Of a stretch of DNA of 64,000 bases, positions 38,600 to 49,798 are shown in pieces; positions within the stretch are counted from its first letter, which is position 1, and every line of letters starts with the position of its first letter. The position numbers were made by a program, and so were the translations under genes. Origin of the DNA: Saprospiraceae bacterium (lineage in GTDB: Bacteria > Bacteroidota > Bacteroidia > Chitinophagales > Saprospiraceae); assembly GCA_013140975.1 (NCBI GenBank), contig JABFRV010000041.1, positions 82,164 through 146,163 on the forward strand, written 5' to 3'. The notes beneath the pieces were generated by a model. That model made no database searches, was not told where the DNA came from, and worked only from the letters and a program-made list of their open reading frames with translations.

Positions 38600-39172
38600 G
38601 TGGACAAATTCAAACAGTTTTTAAAAAATATAGCACCAATTACAGATAAAGAATTTGCAGACAGCATTTCTGTATTTACAGAATTACATTTAAAGAAAGG
38701 CGATTTTTTTGTAAAACAAGACAAGATTTGTCGAAACATTGCATTTATAGTAAGTGGAACGATAAGGATCTATTATATCAATCAAAAATCGGAGGAAACT
38801 ACCTATAGCTTCTGCCAGGAAAATTGTTTAACCACTTCTTTTAAAAGTTTTATTTTTCAAACTCCCAGTCAATTGACTTTACAAGCATTAGAAAACACGG
38901 TCTTGCTTACGATTGATTATGATAAATTAAATGTATTGTATAAAGATTATCCGATTTGGCAAAATATCGGAAGGATTATTACACAGAATGAATTTTTAAA
39001 TATGGAAAAATATGCTTCCGTATTAAATAACGAAACGGCGAAAGAAAAATATTTACGCCTTTTAAAAGAACAACCCAACATACTCCAGAAAGCAAGTATT
39101 GAAGATATTGCATCCTATCTTGGCATCACAAGAAGAACATTATCAAGAATACGTCAGGAAATCTCAAAATAA
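38600..39172 (+). CDS. Crp/Fnr family transcriptional regulator
   Basis: Cyclic-nucleotide-binding-like N-terminus; HTH IEDIASYLGITRRTLSRIRQE. Confidence 0.9.
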   Translation: MDKFKQFLKNIAPITDKEFADSISVFTELHLKKGDFFVKQDKICRNIAFIVSGTIRIYYINQKSEETTYSFCQENCLTTSFKSFIFQTPSQLTLQALENTVLLTIDYDKLNVLYKDYPIWQNIGRIITQNEFLNMEKYASVLNNETAKEKYLRLLKEQPNILQKASIEDIASYLGITRRTLSRIRQEISK

Positions 39173-39253
39173 TCATTTGAGGACATTTGTCCTTGTTAAC
39201 CCTTGAAAGTTATCTCAATTTTGCGTTATCATTCACAATTAAACAATGTAAAA

Positions 39254-40086
39254 TGGATAACAATCAAATTCAAAAAAATGTAAAAAGTGCTTACGCTGAT
39301 ATTGTCAGGCGAAATACCAAAAAATCTATCTTGCCGGGCATTTTTCAATGCTGCAACCCAAAGGAAATAGCCACAGCCATTGGTAAAAAAATTGGGTATA
39401 GTGAAGAGGACCTTAAGAATGTTCCCGAAGATTCCAATCTAGGAATTGGTTGTGGAAACCCTACTGCCTTAGCTTCCATTAAAAAAGGGGAAACTATTTT
39501 AGACCTTGGTTCGGGTGCAGGCTTTGACTGTTTTTTGGCTTCGAGAGAAACAGGCGAAACAGGCAAGGTTATTGGTGTGGACATTACACCGGAAATGGTA
39601 ACACAAGCCAAAAAAAATGCAGAAAAAGCCAATTATAAAAATGTAGAATTCAAAGTTGGTGAAATAGAAAATTTACCTGTTGAAAACAATAGCATTGATT
39701 TGATAATTTCAAATTGTGTCATCAACTTATCGAATCAAAAAGAACAAGTTTTTAAAGAGGCATATAGAGTTCTAAAACCAACCGGCCGAATCATGATTTC
39801 GGATATTATTTTACTGAATGATTTACCCGATTATGTAAAAAATTCTGTAGCAGGACACATTGCTTGTCTTGCAGGAGCAGTACGTAAAGAAGATTACATT
39901 CAAGCAATTGAAAAAGCTGGATTTACTGACATAAGCATTGATAAACAAGCAGCTTTCCCTATAGAATTGATGATGAATGACCCAATTGCCGAAAAAATTG
40001 TACGAGAAAATAATCTTTCAGAAAAAGAAATCAAAGACATTACAAATTCTATTGCCAGCATTTCAATTCGTGCTAAAAAATCCTAA
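39254..40086 (+). CDS. arsM: Arsenite S-adenosylmethyltransferase (ArsM-like)
   Basis: NLGIGCGNPTALASIKKGETILDLGSGAGFDCFLASRETG; ISNCVINLSNQKEQVFKEAYRVLKPTGRIMISDI; conserved Cys. Confidence 0.92.
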
Positions 40087-40088
40087 CA

Positions 40089-40325
40089 ATGAAATCAAAT
40101 TATAAGAAATCTTTATTAGGAAGCATCTTGGCATTCACACTAGGCACAAGTTGTTGTTGGCTTACCTCATTGGCAGCGTGGCTTGGAGGCGCCACATTTT
40201 TAACAGCATTTGCTACATTTATTGGACGCATTAATACAATTGTAATTATCTTCGCGATATTACTATTTGGCCTTGGGATTGTTCAACTTTGGACACACAG
40301 AACAAAAATAAAGAAGCAGAGTTGA
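40089..40325 (+). CDS. Small membrane protein, MerT/MerF-like with vicinal Cys pair
   Basis: GTSCCWLTSLAAWLGGATFLTAF followed by TM helix; 2 nt after arsM. Confidence 0.55.
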   Translation: MKSNYKKSLLGSILAFTLGTSCCWLTSLAAWLGGATFLTAFATFIGRINTIVIIFAILLFGLGIVQLWTHRTKIKKQS

Positions 40326-40646
40326 TACAATTAAAAGAACATTACTGTTGACTGCTTATATTTAATCTTGATTTATAGCACTATCAAAAATTCCTTCTTG
40401 GTTTTTACCCATTCTGAAAGACTATAAGATCACTAAAATTAGGTCACTGAAAAAATGCAATTCTGCACTATCAATATATTAAAAAGCTATATTTTCCAAT
40501 ATAAGTAACGAGCAAAAATAAAGTCATAACTATAGTTTATTTTTTAAAATAAATATCACTAAAAGATATGATAGTAATCATATTCTTTGTCATTAATATA
40601 TAATAAGTTTACGTCGAAAAAAAAATTATCTAATAAATTATCGTAA

Positions 40647-41237
40647 ATGAAAAAATTACTTTTTTTAGCCTGTCTATTCATGATTTTTGCATGTAATGAA
40701 GATTCAACAACACCGGATACTGATACAGAATATTGGGAAATTGTAAGTAACAGAGTTTATGATACAATACCACCTGGCTCTGATAGTTATAGTGCTACCG
40801 TTTTAGAAGGATCGATTAAAATGCGTTATGCATTAAGCCCAGATGAATGGGAGTTTTTATGCAGTTACACAAGCCCGCCAAATAGAATACGAAAAACAGA
40901 TAAAATTCCTATTACTATGGAAGTTTCTATTTTGCAAAATTCTGGCCAGCAGTATTCCGCAAATGGTGATTTTGCCATATTCTTTGACCGCCCGGAAATC
41001 GAACCAGGATTTGTCATAGCACCCATTTCACTAAAGACAGAAACAGGAGTAAATAGTTATATAGCACTTACTCACAGACTTGGGGTTCCTCCTGCTCCTG
41101 CATCTAAGTTGGATGTATTCATAGATGGCAAAGCATTACCTACCGGAGTTAAAGGAGATCGTATCGCTTTTTTAGTTGCTGTTGGAAATGGCCGTAATGT
41201 GGGCTATAAGTATATATATGAGTGGAAGGGGAAGTAG
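40647..41237 (+). CDS. Hypothetical lipoprotein
   Basis: MKKLLFLACLFMIFACNED lipobox. Confidence 0.7.
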   Translation: MKKLLFLACLFMIFACNEDSTTPDTDTEYWEIVSNRVYDTIPPGSDSYSATVLEGSIKMRYALSPDEWEFLCSYTSPPNRIRKTDKIPITMEVSILQNSGQQYSANGDFAIFFDRPEIEPGFVIAPISLKTETGVNSYIALTHRLGVPPAPASKLDVFIDGKALPTGVKGDRIAFLVAVGNGRNVGYKYIYEWKGK

Positions 41238-41338
41238 TCTAGTGTAATTACAAGGCAATAATAAAGTAACTTTCAAAATGAGGATAATATTTTATTACTA
41301 ATTGGATATTACAAATTCCTAATGTAAACTTCTTTAAA

Positions 41339-41605
41339 ATGAAAGAATACAAATTTTGTCAAAGCTGCGCGTTTCCCTTAAAAAAAGATGAAAAAGGCGG
41401 CGGAACTGAAAAAGATGGATCAATCAGTAAAAAGTACTGTTCCATGTGTTATGAAAACGGAGTTTTTATAACACCTCCTGAAATCGATACACCGGAAAAA
41501 ATGCAAAAATTCTGCATTCAAGAAATGAAAAAGAGCGGAATAAACAGCATACTTGCATGGCTGGCAACCAGAACCATTCCAAGCTTGGAAAGATGGAAAA
41601 AATAA
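41339..41605 (+). CDS. Putative zinc-ribbon protein
   Basis: FCQSCAFPLKKDEKGGGTEKDGSISKKYCSMCYENGVF (paired CxxC). Confidence 0.8.
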   Translation: MKEYKFCQSCAFPLKKDEKGGGTEKDGSISKKYCSMCYENGVFITPPEIDTPEKMQKFCIQEMKKSGINSILAWLATRTIPSLERWKK

Positions 41606-41730
41606 AAAACCTGGCAAAATCAGAAGTAAGCTATTTTTAAAAAATCCAAACATTAAGTTATGGTGTAAGAAACAAATAGCAACTTATCTGTTTATACTTG
41701 CTGAACAATATTTTGAATACATAATAAAGT

Positions 41731-42258
41731 ATGACTTTCAGCAATTTTACAATAAGACCTTTGACAATAAACGATTTAGATGCATATTTCCGTCTTGTTG
41801 ATAAGAATAGAAAACGACTAGAAGATTTTTTTACAGGAACAGTCTCAAAAACTAAAACTTTCGAAGACACAAAGCAATTCTTGTTGGATATCGTTCAGCG
41901 ATCTAAAGACAGAACCTATTTTCCTTACATTATAATTGATAATTCAAATCAAAAAATTGCCGGTTTCATAGACCTGAAAAATATTGACTGGAATATTCCC
42001 AAATCAGAAATGGGGCTTTATATAGATGAAGACTATGCGAATCAAGGAATTTCAACAAAGGCGTTTGGAGTGTTTTGTGAGCATTGTTTTAGCGAACACA
42101 AATTTCAAAAACTATTTCTTAGAACTCATCAGAATAATACGTATGCAAGAAAGGTGGCAGAAAATTGCGGATTTCAAATTGAAGGCACTATCAGAAGAGA
42201 TTACAAGACCACTTCGGGAGAAATTGTTGATTTAATTTATTATGGGAGAATAAATTAA
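41731..42258 (+). CDS. GNAT N-acetyltransferase (RimJ/RimL type)
   Basis: FTIRPLTINDLDAYFRLV; LRTHQNNTYARKVAENCGFQIEGTIRRDYKTTSGEIVDLIYYGRI. Confidence 0.9.
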   Translation: MTFSNFTIRPLTINDLDAYFRLVDKNRKRLEDFFTGTVSKTKTFEDTKQFLLDIVQRSKDRTYFPYIIIDNSNQKIAGFIDLKNIDWNIPKSEMGLYIDEDYANQGISTKAFGVFCEHCFSEHKFQKLFLRTHQNNTYARKVAENCGFQIEGTIRRDYKTTSGEIVDLIYYGRIN

Positions 42259-42499
42259 AAAATACAAGCTCTAAGCTTTTAAAAGATTTTATTGACACAG
42301 GATATTATTTCACACGGCTATTTATTTCCTAAAGCTTCAAAAACGCAAAGGATATTATTACTATTAGATTAAATAGTTCACGAGTAAAAGTTAAATTTTT
42401 TGTTTGTCGTTTGCAATTTTATAAGATAGAATTTCGTTCTACTGCGATATTAAATACGTCTTAATAGTAGTCAGATTCTATACAATAAAAATAAATTAG

Positions 42500-43087
42500 A
42501 TGGATAAAAGCTTAAAATATTTTTTAATTTTATTTCTTCTGATCTTCGCACGTGGTTGTGATTTTTACTCAACCTCTTTGTGGATATTTCAGGAAGGTGG
42601 GCTGGAAGATGAAACAAACCCATTAACCCAATTTTTTGGCGTAGGATGGAATGGCTTGGTTCTTGTGAATATAATAGTCACAATTATTATTGGGTATTGC
42701 TTTTACATTTATATGTTCAAGTATAAAGTTATCGGAAATTTGAAATTTATTCCTGAATCAGCAATTCAATATGCTTCCATTCTATATTATGAAAAGAAAA
42801 ACCAATTATGGAAGCTTCTTTACAAAATTCCGAACAATAAATTAGCAGCTGTGGCCCACACAGGTTATGTTGCTACCTGGGGAATAATAATTGCGAGCAT
42901 CATTGTTACAATTCATAATTTGTTACAATTCTATGAGAATCAATATTATGATATTTATTTAGAATTTGTAAAATATCCTCGACCCATATTTTACATCATC
43001 ATTTTCAGCCCAATGATATTGTTATCTCTTAATCTTTATAATAAGGAATTTCAGGAATATAAACTTCGAAAGAATAGGCATAAGTGA
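42500..43087 (+). CDS. Multi-pass membrane protein, unknown function
   Basis: Hydrophobic segments; FARGCDFYSTSLWIFQEGGLEDETNPL. Confidence 0.65.
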   Translation: MDKSLKYFLILFLLIFARGCDFYSTSLWIFQEGGLEDETNPLTQFFGVGWNGLVLVNIIVTIIIGYCFYIYMFKYKVIGNLKFIPESAIQYASILYYEKKNQLWKLLYKIPNNKLAAVAHTGYVATWGIIIASIIVTIHNLLQFYENQYYDIYLEFVKYPRPIFYIIIFSPMILLSLNLYNKEFQEYKLRKNRHK

Positions 43088-43228
43088 AGTAATGGACCAA
43101 AAGAATATATGCAATTACTCACCGGTGCTATATTCTACTACCCCGCTTTACCAATTTATTACTTTGTTAAACATTAGGAAAAACCCCTATTTGACTCTAT
43201 TTTTGCCTTGTTAATCGAATCGACCTGA

Positions 43229-44359
43229 ATGGAGAATCTGGAACTAATCAGAAATAGTGTAAGGGAATTTGCAGAAGCAGAAATACGACCTAAGTTTATG
43301 GAATGGGATGAAACCCAACATTTTCCTATAGATTTAATGCATAAACTTGGAAAACAGGGATATTTAGGAGCCCTTGTGCCTACCGAATATAACGGATCAG
43401 GCTTAGGATATCAGGAATACATAACTATCATTGAAGAAATTGCCAAGGTCTGCGGATCTATTGGCCTTTCAGTTGCAGCACATAATTCGCTTTGCACAGG
43501 TCATATTCTGGCTTTTGGAACTGAAGAACAAAAGAAGAAATATCTTCCAAAACTTGCAACCGGCCAATGGATCGGAGCATGGGGACTTACGGAAGCTGAA
43601 ACAGGTTCGGACGCAATTCGCATGAAATGTGTCGCAAAGCAGGAAGGAGAATATTGGATAATTAATGGAACTAAAAACTGGATCACGCATGGGATCTCGG
43701 GAGATATAGCAGTAGTTATTATTAGAACTGGAGAATTGCTTGATAGCAATGGAATGACTGCATTTATTATTGAAAGAGGAACTCCAGGTTTTTCTGGTGG
43801 TAAAAAAGAGAACAAACTTGGAATGCGTGCGTCAGAAACTGCTGAATTAATTTTTGACAATTGCAAGGTTCATCAATCACAGATTCTTGGCAAAGTTGGC
43901 GAAGGATTTAAACAAGCAATGAAGATTTTAGATGGTGGCAGAATCAGCATCGCTGCCCTATCATTAGGCATAGCTAAAGGCGCTTATGAATGCTCTGTCA
44001 AATATTCTAAAGAAAGAGAACAGTTTGGTCAACCGATTTCTCGTTTTCAAGCAATAGCTTTTAAACTTGCAGATATGGCTGTGAAAATTGAGGCTGCAGA
44101 AGCGCTTACACGTCAAGCCGGTTACATGAAAGACAACGGCATCAAGATGACTAAAGAATCAGCAATGGCTAAATATTACGCTTCAGAAATTTGTGTTCAA
44201 GCTTCCACCGAAGCAGTCCAAATTCACGGCGGATATGGTTATACTAAAGACTTTCCGGCAGAAAAATACTATCGTGATTCAAAGCTTTGTACTATTGGCG
44301 AAGGAACGTCTGAAATACAGAAACTTGTTATAGTTAGAGAATTAATCAAATCTAACTAA
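43229..44359 (+). CDS. Acyl-CoA dehydrogenase
   Basis: GAWGLTEAETGSDA; QFGQPISRFQAIAFKLADMA; QIHGGYGYTKDFPAEKYYRDSKLCTIGEGTSEIQKLVI. Confidence 0.97.
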   Translation: MENLELIRNSVREFAEAEIRPKFMEWDETQHFPIDLMHKLGKQGYLGALVPTEYNGSGLGYQEYITIIEEIAKVCGSIGLSVAAHNSLCTGHILAFGTEEQKKKYLPKLATGQWIGAWGLTEAETGSDAIRMKCVAKQEGEYWIINGTKNWITHGISGDIAVVIIRTGELLDSNGMTAFIIERGTPGFSGGKKENKLGMRASETAELIFDNCKVHQSQILGKVGEGFKQAMKILDGGRISIAALSLGIAKGAYECSVKYSKEREQFGQPISRFQAIAFKLADMAVKIEAAEALTRQAGYMKDNGIKMTKESAMAKYYASEICVQASTEAVQIHGGYGYTKDFPAEKYYRDSKLCTIGEGTSEIQKLVIVRELIKSN

Positions 44360-44422
44360 ATATAGCTTGAATCCTGTGAAGGATTTAAGAAACATTTTAA
44401 TACCTTATCGCGTTGATTTGAT

Positions 44423-46672
44423 ATGACCGAACATAAGTTCTTTACCCGTATCGCAATTGCTGTAACTACATTCTTATTCCTAAATTCTTTGATTTATTCG
44501 CAAATAGTTACAGGAACTGTCGTTGATAGCAAAAATCAAGGGCTTGAAGGGGTAATGGTTTTCTTCCTCAACACAACAGTTGGTACAAGGACACTTAAAG
44601 ATGGGAGCTTTGTCATTGAAAAACCAAACAATGAAAATCGATTGGTAATCCGTTATCTCGGATTCAAAGAAGATACACTTATTCTTAAGGATGATCAGAC
44701 ACAATTATTCCTTCAACTAAAAGAAGGAGTCGACTTACAGGATGTTACAATAACAGGAACAAGAAGTTCGCATTCTTTCTCTCTACTAAATCCGCAAAAT
44801 GTAGAAACCCTCACTTCCAAAGAATTCCGTAAAGCAGCCTGCTGCAGTTTGGCAGAAAGTTTTCAGACAAGCAATACAGTTGACCTTGCATATAGCAATG
44901 CAGTAGTGGGAAATCGGGAAATTCAATTTTTAGGTTTGCGTGGAATGTATACTCAGCAACTCGTTGAAAACAGACCTGTATTCACAGGAATCTTAAATAC
45001 ATTCGGATATGATTTTATTCCCGGAACCTGGTTAGATCAGATCAATATACAGAAAGGTGCGTCTTCCGCATTACACGGCGCTCAAAGTATGACTGGTGCC
45101 ATTAATACAGGTTTAAAAAAACCGGACCTTGATTATCCTGTATACGTGAATGGATATGCAGACTATCATGGAAGATTTGAAGGCAATCTACATTTGAATA
45201 AATCCTGGAGTGACTTTGATCATTCCGGTATATATCTACATGCTAGCAGACATAGCGGATTTAGAGATCATAACAAAGACGGGTTTTTTGATGATGCTAA
45301 AAATAATTTATTAAATGGAATGATAAAAAATACCTTCTTTGGAACTTCCTGGGAAGGAATGGTAAATGCGCAAGCCTTACACAATACGCGAAGCGGAGGC
45401 GAAGTAAATGATCAAGGAAAATACTCTTTTCAACAAACAATTACACATACAAATCTAAGTGGAAATTTAGGCTACGTGGGTTTTGAAAATCCAAGCCAAA
45501 GCACTGGATCAATTTATGATTTGGCATTTTCTGAATTGTACGGAAGTTTTGGGACAGAACATCAATTTTCGAACAAGGAAAAACGTGGATTAATTCAATT
45601 TATATATAGTCATGCATTTAGTGATGACAAACATAAAATAACCGTTGGACCTGCATTGACTTACAATGAGGCGCATGAAAAACTAACTGGACTTAATAAC
45701 TTTGATCATCATTATAAAGAAATTACACCCGGAATTTTTGCAGACTACGATATAAAGTTTGGCGAAATGGAATGTGATGATCTTAAGAGATGGATAATCA
45801 GCACAAGTCATAGACTGGAATATATAAAATCCTCAAAATTATTTTGGACACCCAGAGCAAGTCTTCGCTACAATATAGATGAAGAATGGACAACTAGATT
45901 GTCTATTGGAAGAGGTTATCGTTTTTTTAGATTGGTTAGTGATCAACTTAGTCTTTTAACCACCAATCGTATGTGGATCATTAATGATCTACCTGAATAT
46001 GAATCGAGTTGGAATTATGGATTAAACCTTGTAGGCAAACCAACAATATTTAACAAAGCTGCTGAATTGAACTTTGATTTTTATGTAACAAGATTTGAAG
46101 AACAGCTTGTTCTTGATCTGGATGCTGACATACCAACAAGACCACTCGCAATTTTCTCATCCTTGAATGGAGATTCACGTGCAGTAGTTCTCAGCGGAAC
46201 TTTCAGTTATCCTATTACAAATCAAATTACAGCAAAAACCGGTCTTCGTTATCAGGATACAAAGCAGACCAATTCAACAGGATTCAGAGATCAGGTTATG
46301 ATTCCGAAGTGGAGAGGTCTATTATCCATAGACTTTGAATCCACTGACAAAAAATGGCTTTGCAATTTTGCAACTCACTACATTGGAAAGATGCGTCTTC
46401 CGGATAAAACGTATTATCCTGGCGATCTTATCCATGATCACAGAGAATATTCTAAACCATATTTTCATCTTCAGGCACAGGCAAACTATACATATCAATT
46501 ATGGGAATTTTATGTCGGTTGTGAAAACATAACAAATTATACACAGCATCAAGCTATAATTGATCCTTTAAATTCAAGTGGACCATTCTTTAATGCAAGT
46601 GAAATTTATGCTCCAATTAATGGAATCAAACCATATATTGGATTTAAGTATAGGATAGAAAAAAAGATCTGA
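44423..46672 (+). CDS. TonB-dependent receptor with carboxypeptidase-regulatory-like N-domain
   Basis: IVTGTVVDSKNQGLEGVMVFFLNTTVGTRTLKDGSFVI; plug QINIQKGASSALHGAQSMTGAINTGLKKP; beta-barrel to the end. Confidence 0.92.
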   Translation: MTEHKFFTRIAIAVTTFLFLNSLIYSQIVTGTVVDSKNQGLEGVMVFFLNTTVGTRTLKDGSFVIEKPNNENRLVIRYLGFKEDTLILKDDQTQLFLQLKEGVDLQDVTITGTRSSHSFSLLNPQNVETLTSKEFRKAACCSLAESFQTSNTVDLAYSNAVVGNREIQFLGLRGMYTQQLVENRPVFTGILNTFGYDFIPGTWLDQINIQKGASSALHGAQSMTGAINTGLKKPDLDYPVYVNGYADYHGRFEGNLHLNKSWSDFDHSGIYLHASRHSGFRDHNKDGFFDDAKNNLLNGMIKNTFFGTSWEGMVNAQALHNTRSGGEVNDQGKYSFQQTITHTNLSGNLGYVGFENPSQSTGSIYDLAFSELYGSFGTEHQFSNKEKRGLIQFIYSHAFSDDKHKITVGPALTYNEAHEKLTGLNNFDHHYKEITPGIFADYDIKFGEMECDDLKRWIISTSHRLEYIKSSKLFWTPRASLRYNIDEEWTTRLSIGRGYRFFRLVSDQLSLLTTNRMWIINDLPEYESSWNYGLNLVGKPTIFNKAAELNFDFYVTRFEEQLVLDLDADIPTRPLAIFSSLNGDSRAVVLSGTFSYPITNQITAKTGLRYQDTKQTNSTGFRDQVMIPKWRGLLSIDFESTDKKWLCNFATHYIGKMRLPDKTYYPGDLIHDHREYSKPYFHLQAQANYTYQLWEFYVGCENITNYTQHQAIIDPLNSSGPFFNASEIYAPINGIKPYIGFKYRIEKKI

Positions 46673-46721
46673 AAATTATTGCGTTTACTGACTGACGCCA
46701 GATCCACTTCATAGAATAATT

Positions 46722-47573
46722 TCAGGATAAGGCATGTACTACAATTACTCTATTTTTTCCTTGCATATCTTTTCGTAGTTCAACGTTTTGATAATTCAGA
46801 GAGCTGAATATTTCTGCTACTTCTCCGGATCGGAACTCATTCAGTTCACAATAGATTTTACCATTCGAATGAAGATGTGTTTTTCCAAATTCCGCAATTA
46901 CTTTATAAAAAACATCCGGATCATTCTCATTACCAAAAAGGGCTATATGCGGTTCGAATTGAAGCACTTCTTTACTTAGTATGTTTTGTTCCTGATGAGA
47001 AATATAAGGTGGGTTGGATATAATTATATCATATTTATTATCCAGGAGATTTGACTGTGTCAAAAAATTCAATTCCAAAAAATTTATTTTTGCGGCATGT
47101 CTAATTGCATTCAGTCTTGCAACATCTAATGCATCTTTAGAAACATCTACAGCATCAATATTCCAATGTGGAAATTTATTTGCAAGTGAAATTGCTATGG
47201 CTCCACTTCCTGTGCCAATATCAAGAACATGAAGTTCGTTCTTAGTATCCTTAAAATCATTTATACAATTGAATACCAATTCTTCGGTCTCCGGTCTTGG
47301 AATCAGGACTCTTTCATCAACAAATAATACCAGGTTCATAAAAGCTGCCTCTCCTATACAATATTGAACGGGTCTACCCTCTCTTAACTGATCTGTTAAT
47401 TGCGTCCAAGGCTCAGTTTTAAAAAAATCGACAGATCCACTATACAAAATATTATTCTTAAAATAATTAGAATTATAGATGTAAAATGCTATATTATTCA
47501 AATTATCAATACTATATTCGTCAGATAAGACCCTTGATAAAATTTGGCATAGTTCTTGTTGTGTTACATACAT
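46722..47573 (-). CDS. prmC: Peptide chain release factor N5-glutamine methyltransferase
   Basis: VLIPRPETEELV; VLDIGTGSGAIAISLA; IISNPPYI. Confidence 0.95.
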   Translation of the reverse strand: MYVTQQELCQILSRVLSDEYSIDNLNNIAFYIYNSNYFKNNILYSGSVDFFKTEPWTQLTDQLREGRPVQYCIGEAAFMNLVLFVDERVLIPRPETEELVFNCINDFKDTKNELHVLDIGTGSGAIAISLANKFPHWNIDAVDVSKDALDVARLNAIRHAAKINFLELNFLTQSNLLDNKYDIIISNPPYISHQEQNILSKEVLQFEPHIALFGNENDPDVFYKVIAEFGKTHLHSNGKIYCELNEFRSGEVAEIFSSLNYQNVELRKDMQGKNRVIVVHALS

Positions 47574-47591
47574 ATTATAATTTTATTTAAT

Positions 47592-49793
47592 ATGTTCAAA
47601 CTCAAAAACAAGCTCTCGAACCAGACAAAAATTGTGGTGAATTTCATAACCACTGCAATATTACTGTTTGTTGCTCTTACTGAAACTATATCTCAAAACA
47701 TTTCAAAGGCTAAATTAGAAAGCATCAATTTCCTTACCAATGAATTGAATATTCAGTGTAAGCTAGGCACACATACTAAAGCGGTTTTAAACATGTCAGA
47801 CTTTGAAGCTTTATTGAATTGCGAGAAAGCAACAGTGAATGTAAACAAAGCCCTACATTCTAACCAATCTGAAAAGCTAGTGCTTTATTCCAAAGAATTT
47901 TTCGAACCAAACTATAAAATATGGGTAGATAGTTCGAATGGTATGAACATGATTGAATGCAATACCGGAAAGCATTTTACAGGAATAATAGAGAATGAAC
48001 CCAATTCCACTATAACTTTAAGTATCTACGACAATTCATGTCGAGGATTAATAATACACGATAATGGAGAACAAAGCCTAATCTCTTCTACAATCACTGA
48101 GTCCGGAATTGAATTAAATTTCACACCTGCTCCTATTCGCCAAAAAGAATTGCATTGCATGACCCACGATATAGAGCATTTTATTGAAGCAGACAATTCA
48201 CTTTCACTAAGAACTCGTGAATCTTGTAATCGTGTCGCGATTTCTATTCGTGCTGATTATGAACTGTATCTTAGATTCAACAAAAATTCCCAATCCGTAG
48301 TAACATATGTTACTTCCCTATTCAATCAGGTTCATTCTATTTACAGAAAAGAAGAAATACAAATTTCTATTTCAGAAATAATTATCAATACTGTTGCCGA
48401 TGGGTTTCCGCACACAAGCTCCAATGCAGATTTGAACTATCTTAAGAATAAATATAAAGCCTTCAACGGAAACATAAGTTTAGTTTTATCAGGATTTCTA
48501 CGTAGCGGAAAAGCCAGTCTTGGTGGAGTAGCATATATTAATAGTGTTTGTCTAAAATCCTTTGCGTTTGGATTTGCAAATATTGAAATTAGCGACAATA
48601 AGAATCCTAACTTTAATTATGACGCCTTTCTCGTTGCACACGAATTAGGACATGTTATGGGATCAAGACATACACATGCCTGTGTCTGGGGACCCAATAA
48701 AAACCAGGCATTGGATAATTGTGCTACAGTCGAAGGTAGTTGTAAGCCCATATCTTCCACTTTCAAGGGAAGCATTATGAGCTATTGCTATTTACCCGGT
48801 AAGCCCGGGATAGATTTTAATACAGGATTTGGACAAGAACCGGGAGATCTTATTCGCAAAAACATAAAAGCCTCCAGCTGTTTGACGCCATATTCTCCAC
48901 AATTAAGTACTATTTCAAATCCAGCTACAACAATTCAAGCAAATGTGGAGTGTTCAGATGGTCAGTATTCACATTACTATTTTGACAATAATACGATCGA
49001 TGAAAAAGATGATATCCTTATCGCTTCAATTAAAAAGAATACGGAGGATATTGGAAATATTTATGATGGTTCATTACAAATTAAAGCACACACAACAACA
49101 CTTTATGGAACAAGCAAAGCGATAGAATTAAAAGTCGCTTATTCACAAAAAAATGTAATACCGGCTAATCGATATTGGGAAATAAATTCTAACAAGCAAA
49201 TTACTAAACCTATTCATATAAAACTTAATTATTCAGCATCAGATCTAAAGGATATACAATTTATTCTTCCAACAATTTCTACAGAGAAATTAAGCTTCTA
49301 TACAGTTAAAGAACCTGCTTCCGCGAATCCGGATCTAAAGCACTCAGGAATTACAACCATGGTATACAAAGAATATAAAAATTCTTCCATTGCCGGTTCC
49401 TCTTTCTGGCTTAACAAGAAACTGAATGAAAATATCTACTCCGCTGAATTTCAAATTGAATCTTTAAACCTGGACATAGGCTTAAGTTACAATAAGTCAA
49501 ATTCATTCAATGATCTTTCTTCAAGAACTTCTTCAGAAATTAAAATAAAATCAATTAACAATCCCATTTCGAATGATGAGCTACTCATTTTTGCTGATTT
49601 TGTTTCCCAACCTTTACAACCGGTAACTATACAACTTTATGATCTTGCAGGAAAGCAAATGAAAACAATTTCTATCGCGCTTCAAAAATCGTACAATTCA
49701 ATCCCTGTGAGTGATATTATGCCAGGTATGTATCTAATTGTAATTGATTCTAATGGACAAAGGATATTTAAACAGATTTTGACAAGGCTTTAA
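47592..49793 (+). CDS. Secreted reprolysin-like (M12B-like) metalloprotease with T9SS sorting tail
   Basis: HELGHVMGSRHTHACVW zinc motif; tail ISNDELLIFADFVSQPLQPVTIQLYDLAGKQMKTI...GMYLIVIDSNGQRIFKQIL. Confidence 0.9.
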   Translation: MFKLKNKLSNQTKIVVNFITTAILLFVALTETISQNISKAKLESINFLTNELNIQCKLGTHTKAVLNMSDFEALLNCEKATVNVNKALHSNQSEKLVLYSKEFFEPNYKIWVDSSNGMNMIECNTGKHFTGIIENEPNSTITLSIYDNSCRGLIIHDNGEQSLISSTITESGIELNFTPAPIRQKELHCMTHDIEHFIEADNSLSLRTRESCNRVAISIRADYELYLRFNKNSQSVVTYVTSLFNQVHSIYRKEEIQISISEIIINTVADGFPHTSSNADLNYLKNKYKAFNGNISLVLSGFLRSGKASLGGVAYINSVCLKSFAFGFANIEISDNKNPNFNYDAFLVAHELGHVMGSRHTHACVWGPNKNQALDNCATVEGSCKPISSTFKGSIMSYCYLPGKPGIDFNTGFGQEPGDLIRKNIKASSCLTPYSPQLSTISNPATTIQANVECSDGQYSHYYFDNNTIDEKDDILIASIKKNTEDIGNIYDGSLQIKAHTTTLYGTSKAIELKVAYSQKNVIPANRYWEINSNKQITKPIHIKLNYSASDLKDIQFILPTISTEKLSFYTVKEPASANPDLKHSGITTMVYKEYKNSSIAGSSFWLNKKLNENIYSAEFQIESLNLDIGLSYNKSNSFNDLSSRTSSEIKIKSINNPISNDELLIFADFVSQPLQPVTIQLYDLAGKQMKTISIALQKSYNSIPVSDIMPGMYLIVIDSNGQRIFKQILTRL

Positions 49794-49798
49794 AAAAT

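Noticed and set aside
38338-38739. 133-aa minus ORF overlapping the Crp/Fnr gene start
   Set aside because: Overlaps a well-supported regulator and a dyad; low-complexity composition with no motif.
43501-43866. 121-aa antisense ORF opposite acyl-CoA dehydrogenase
   Set aside because: Lies wholly within a strongly conserved CDS; shadow ORF.
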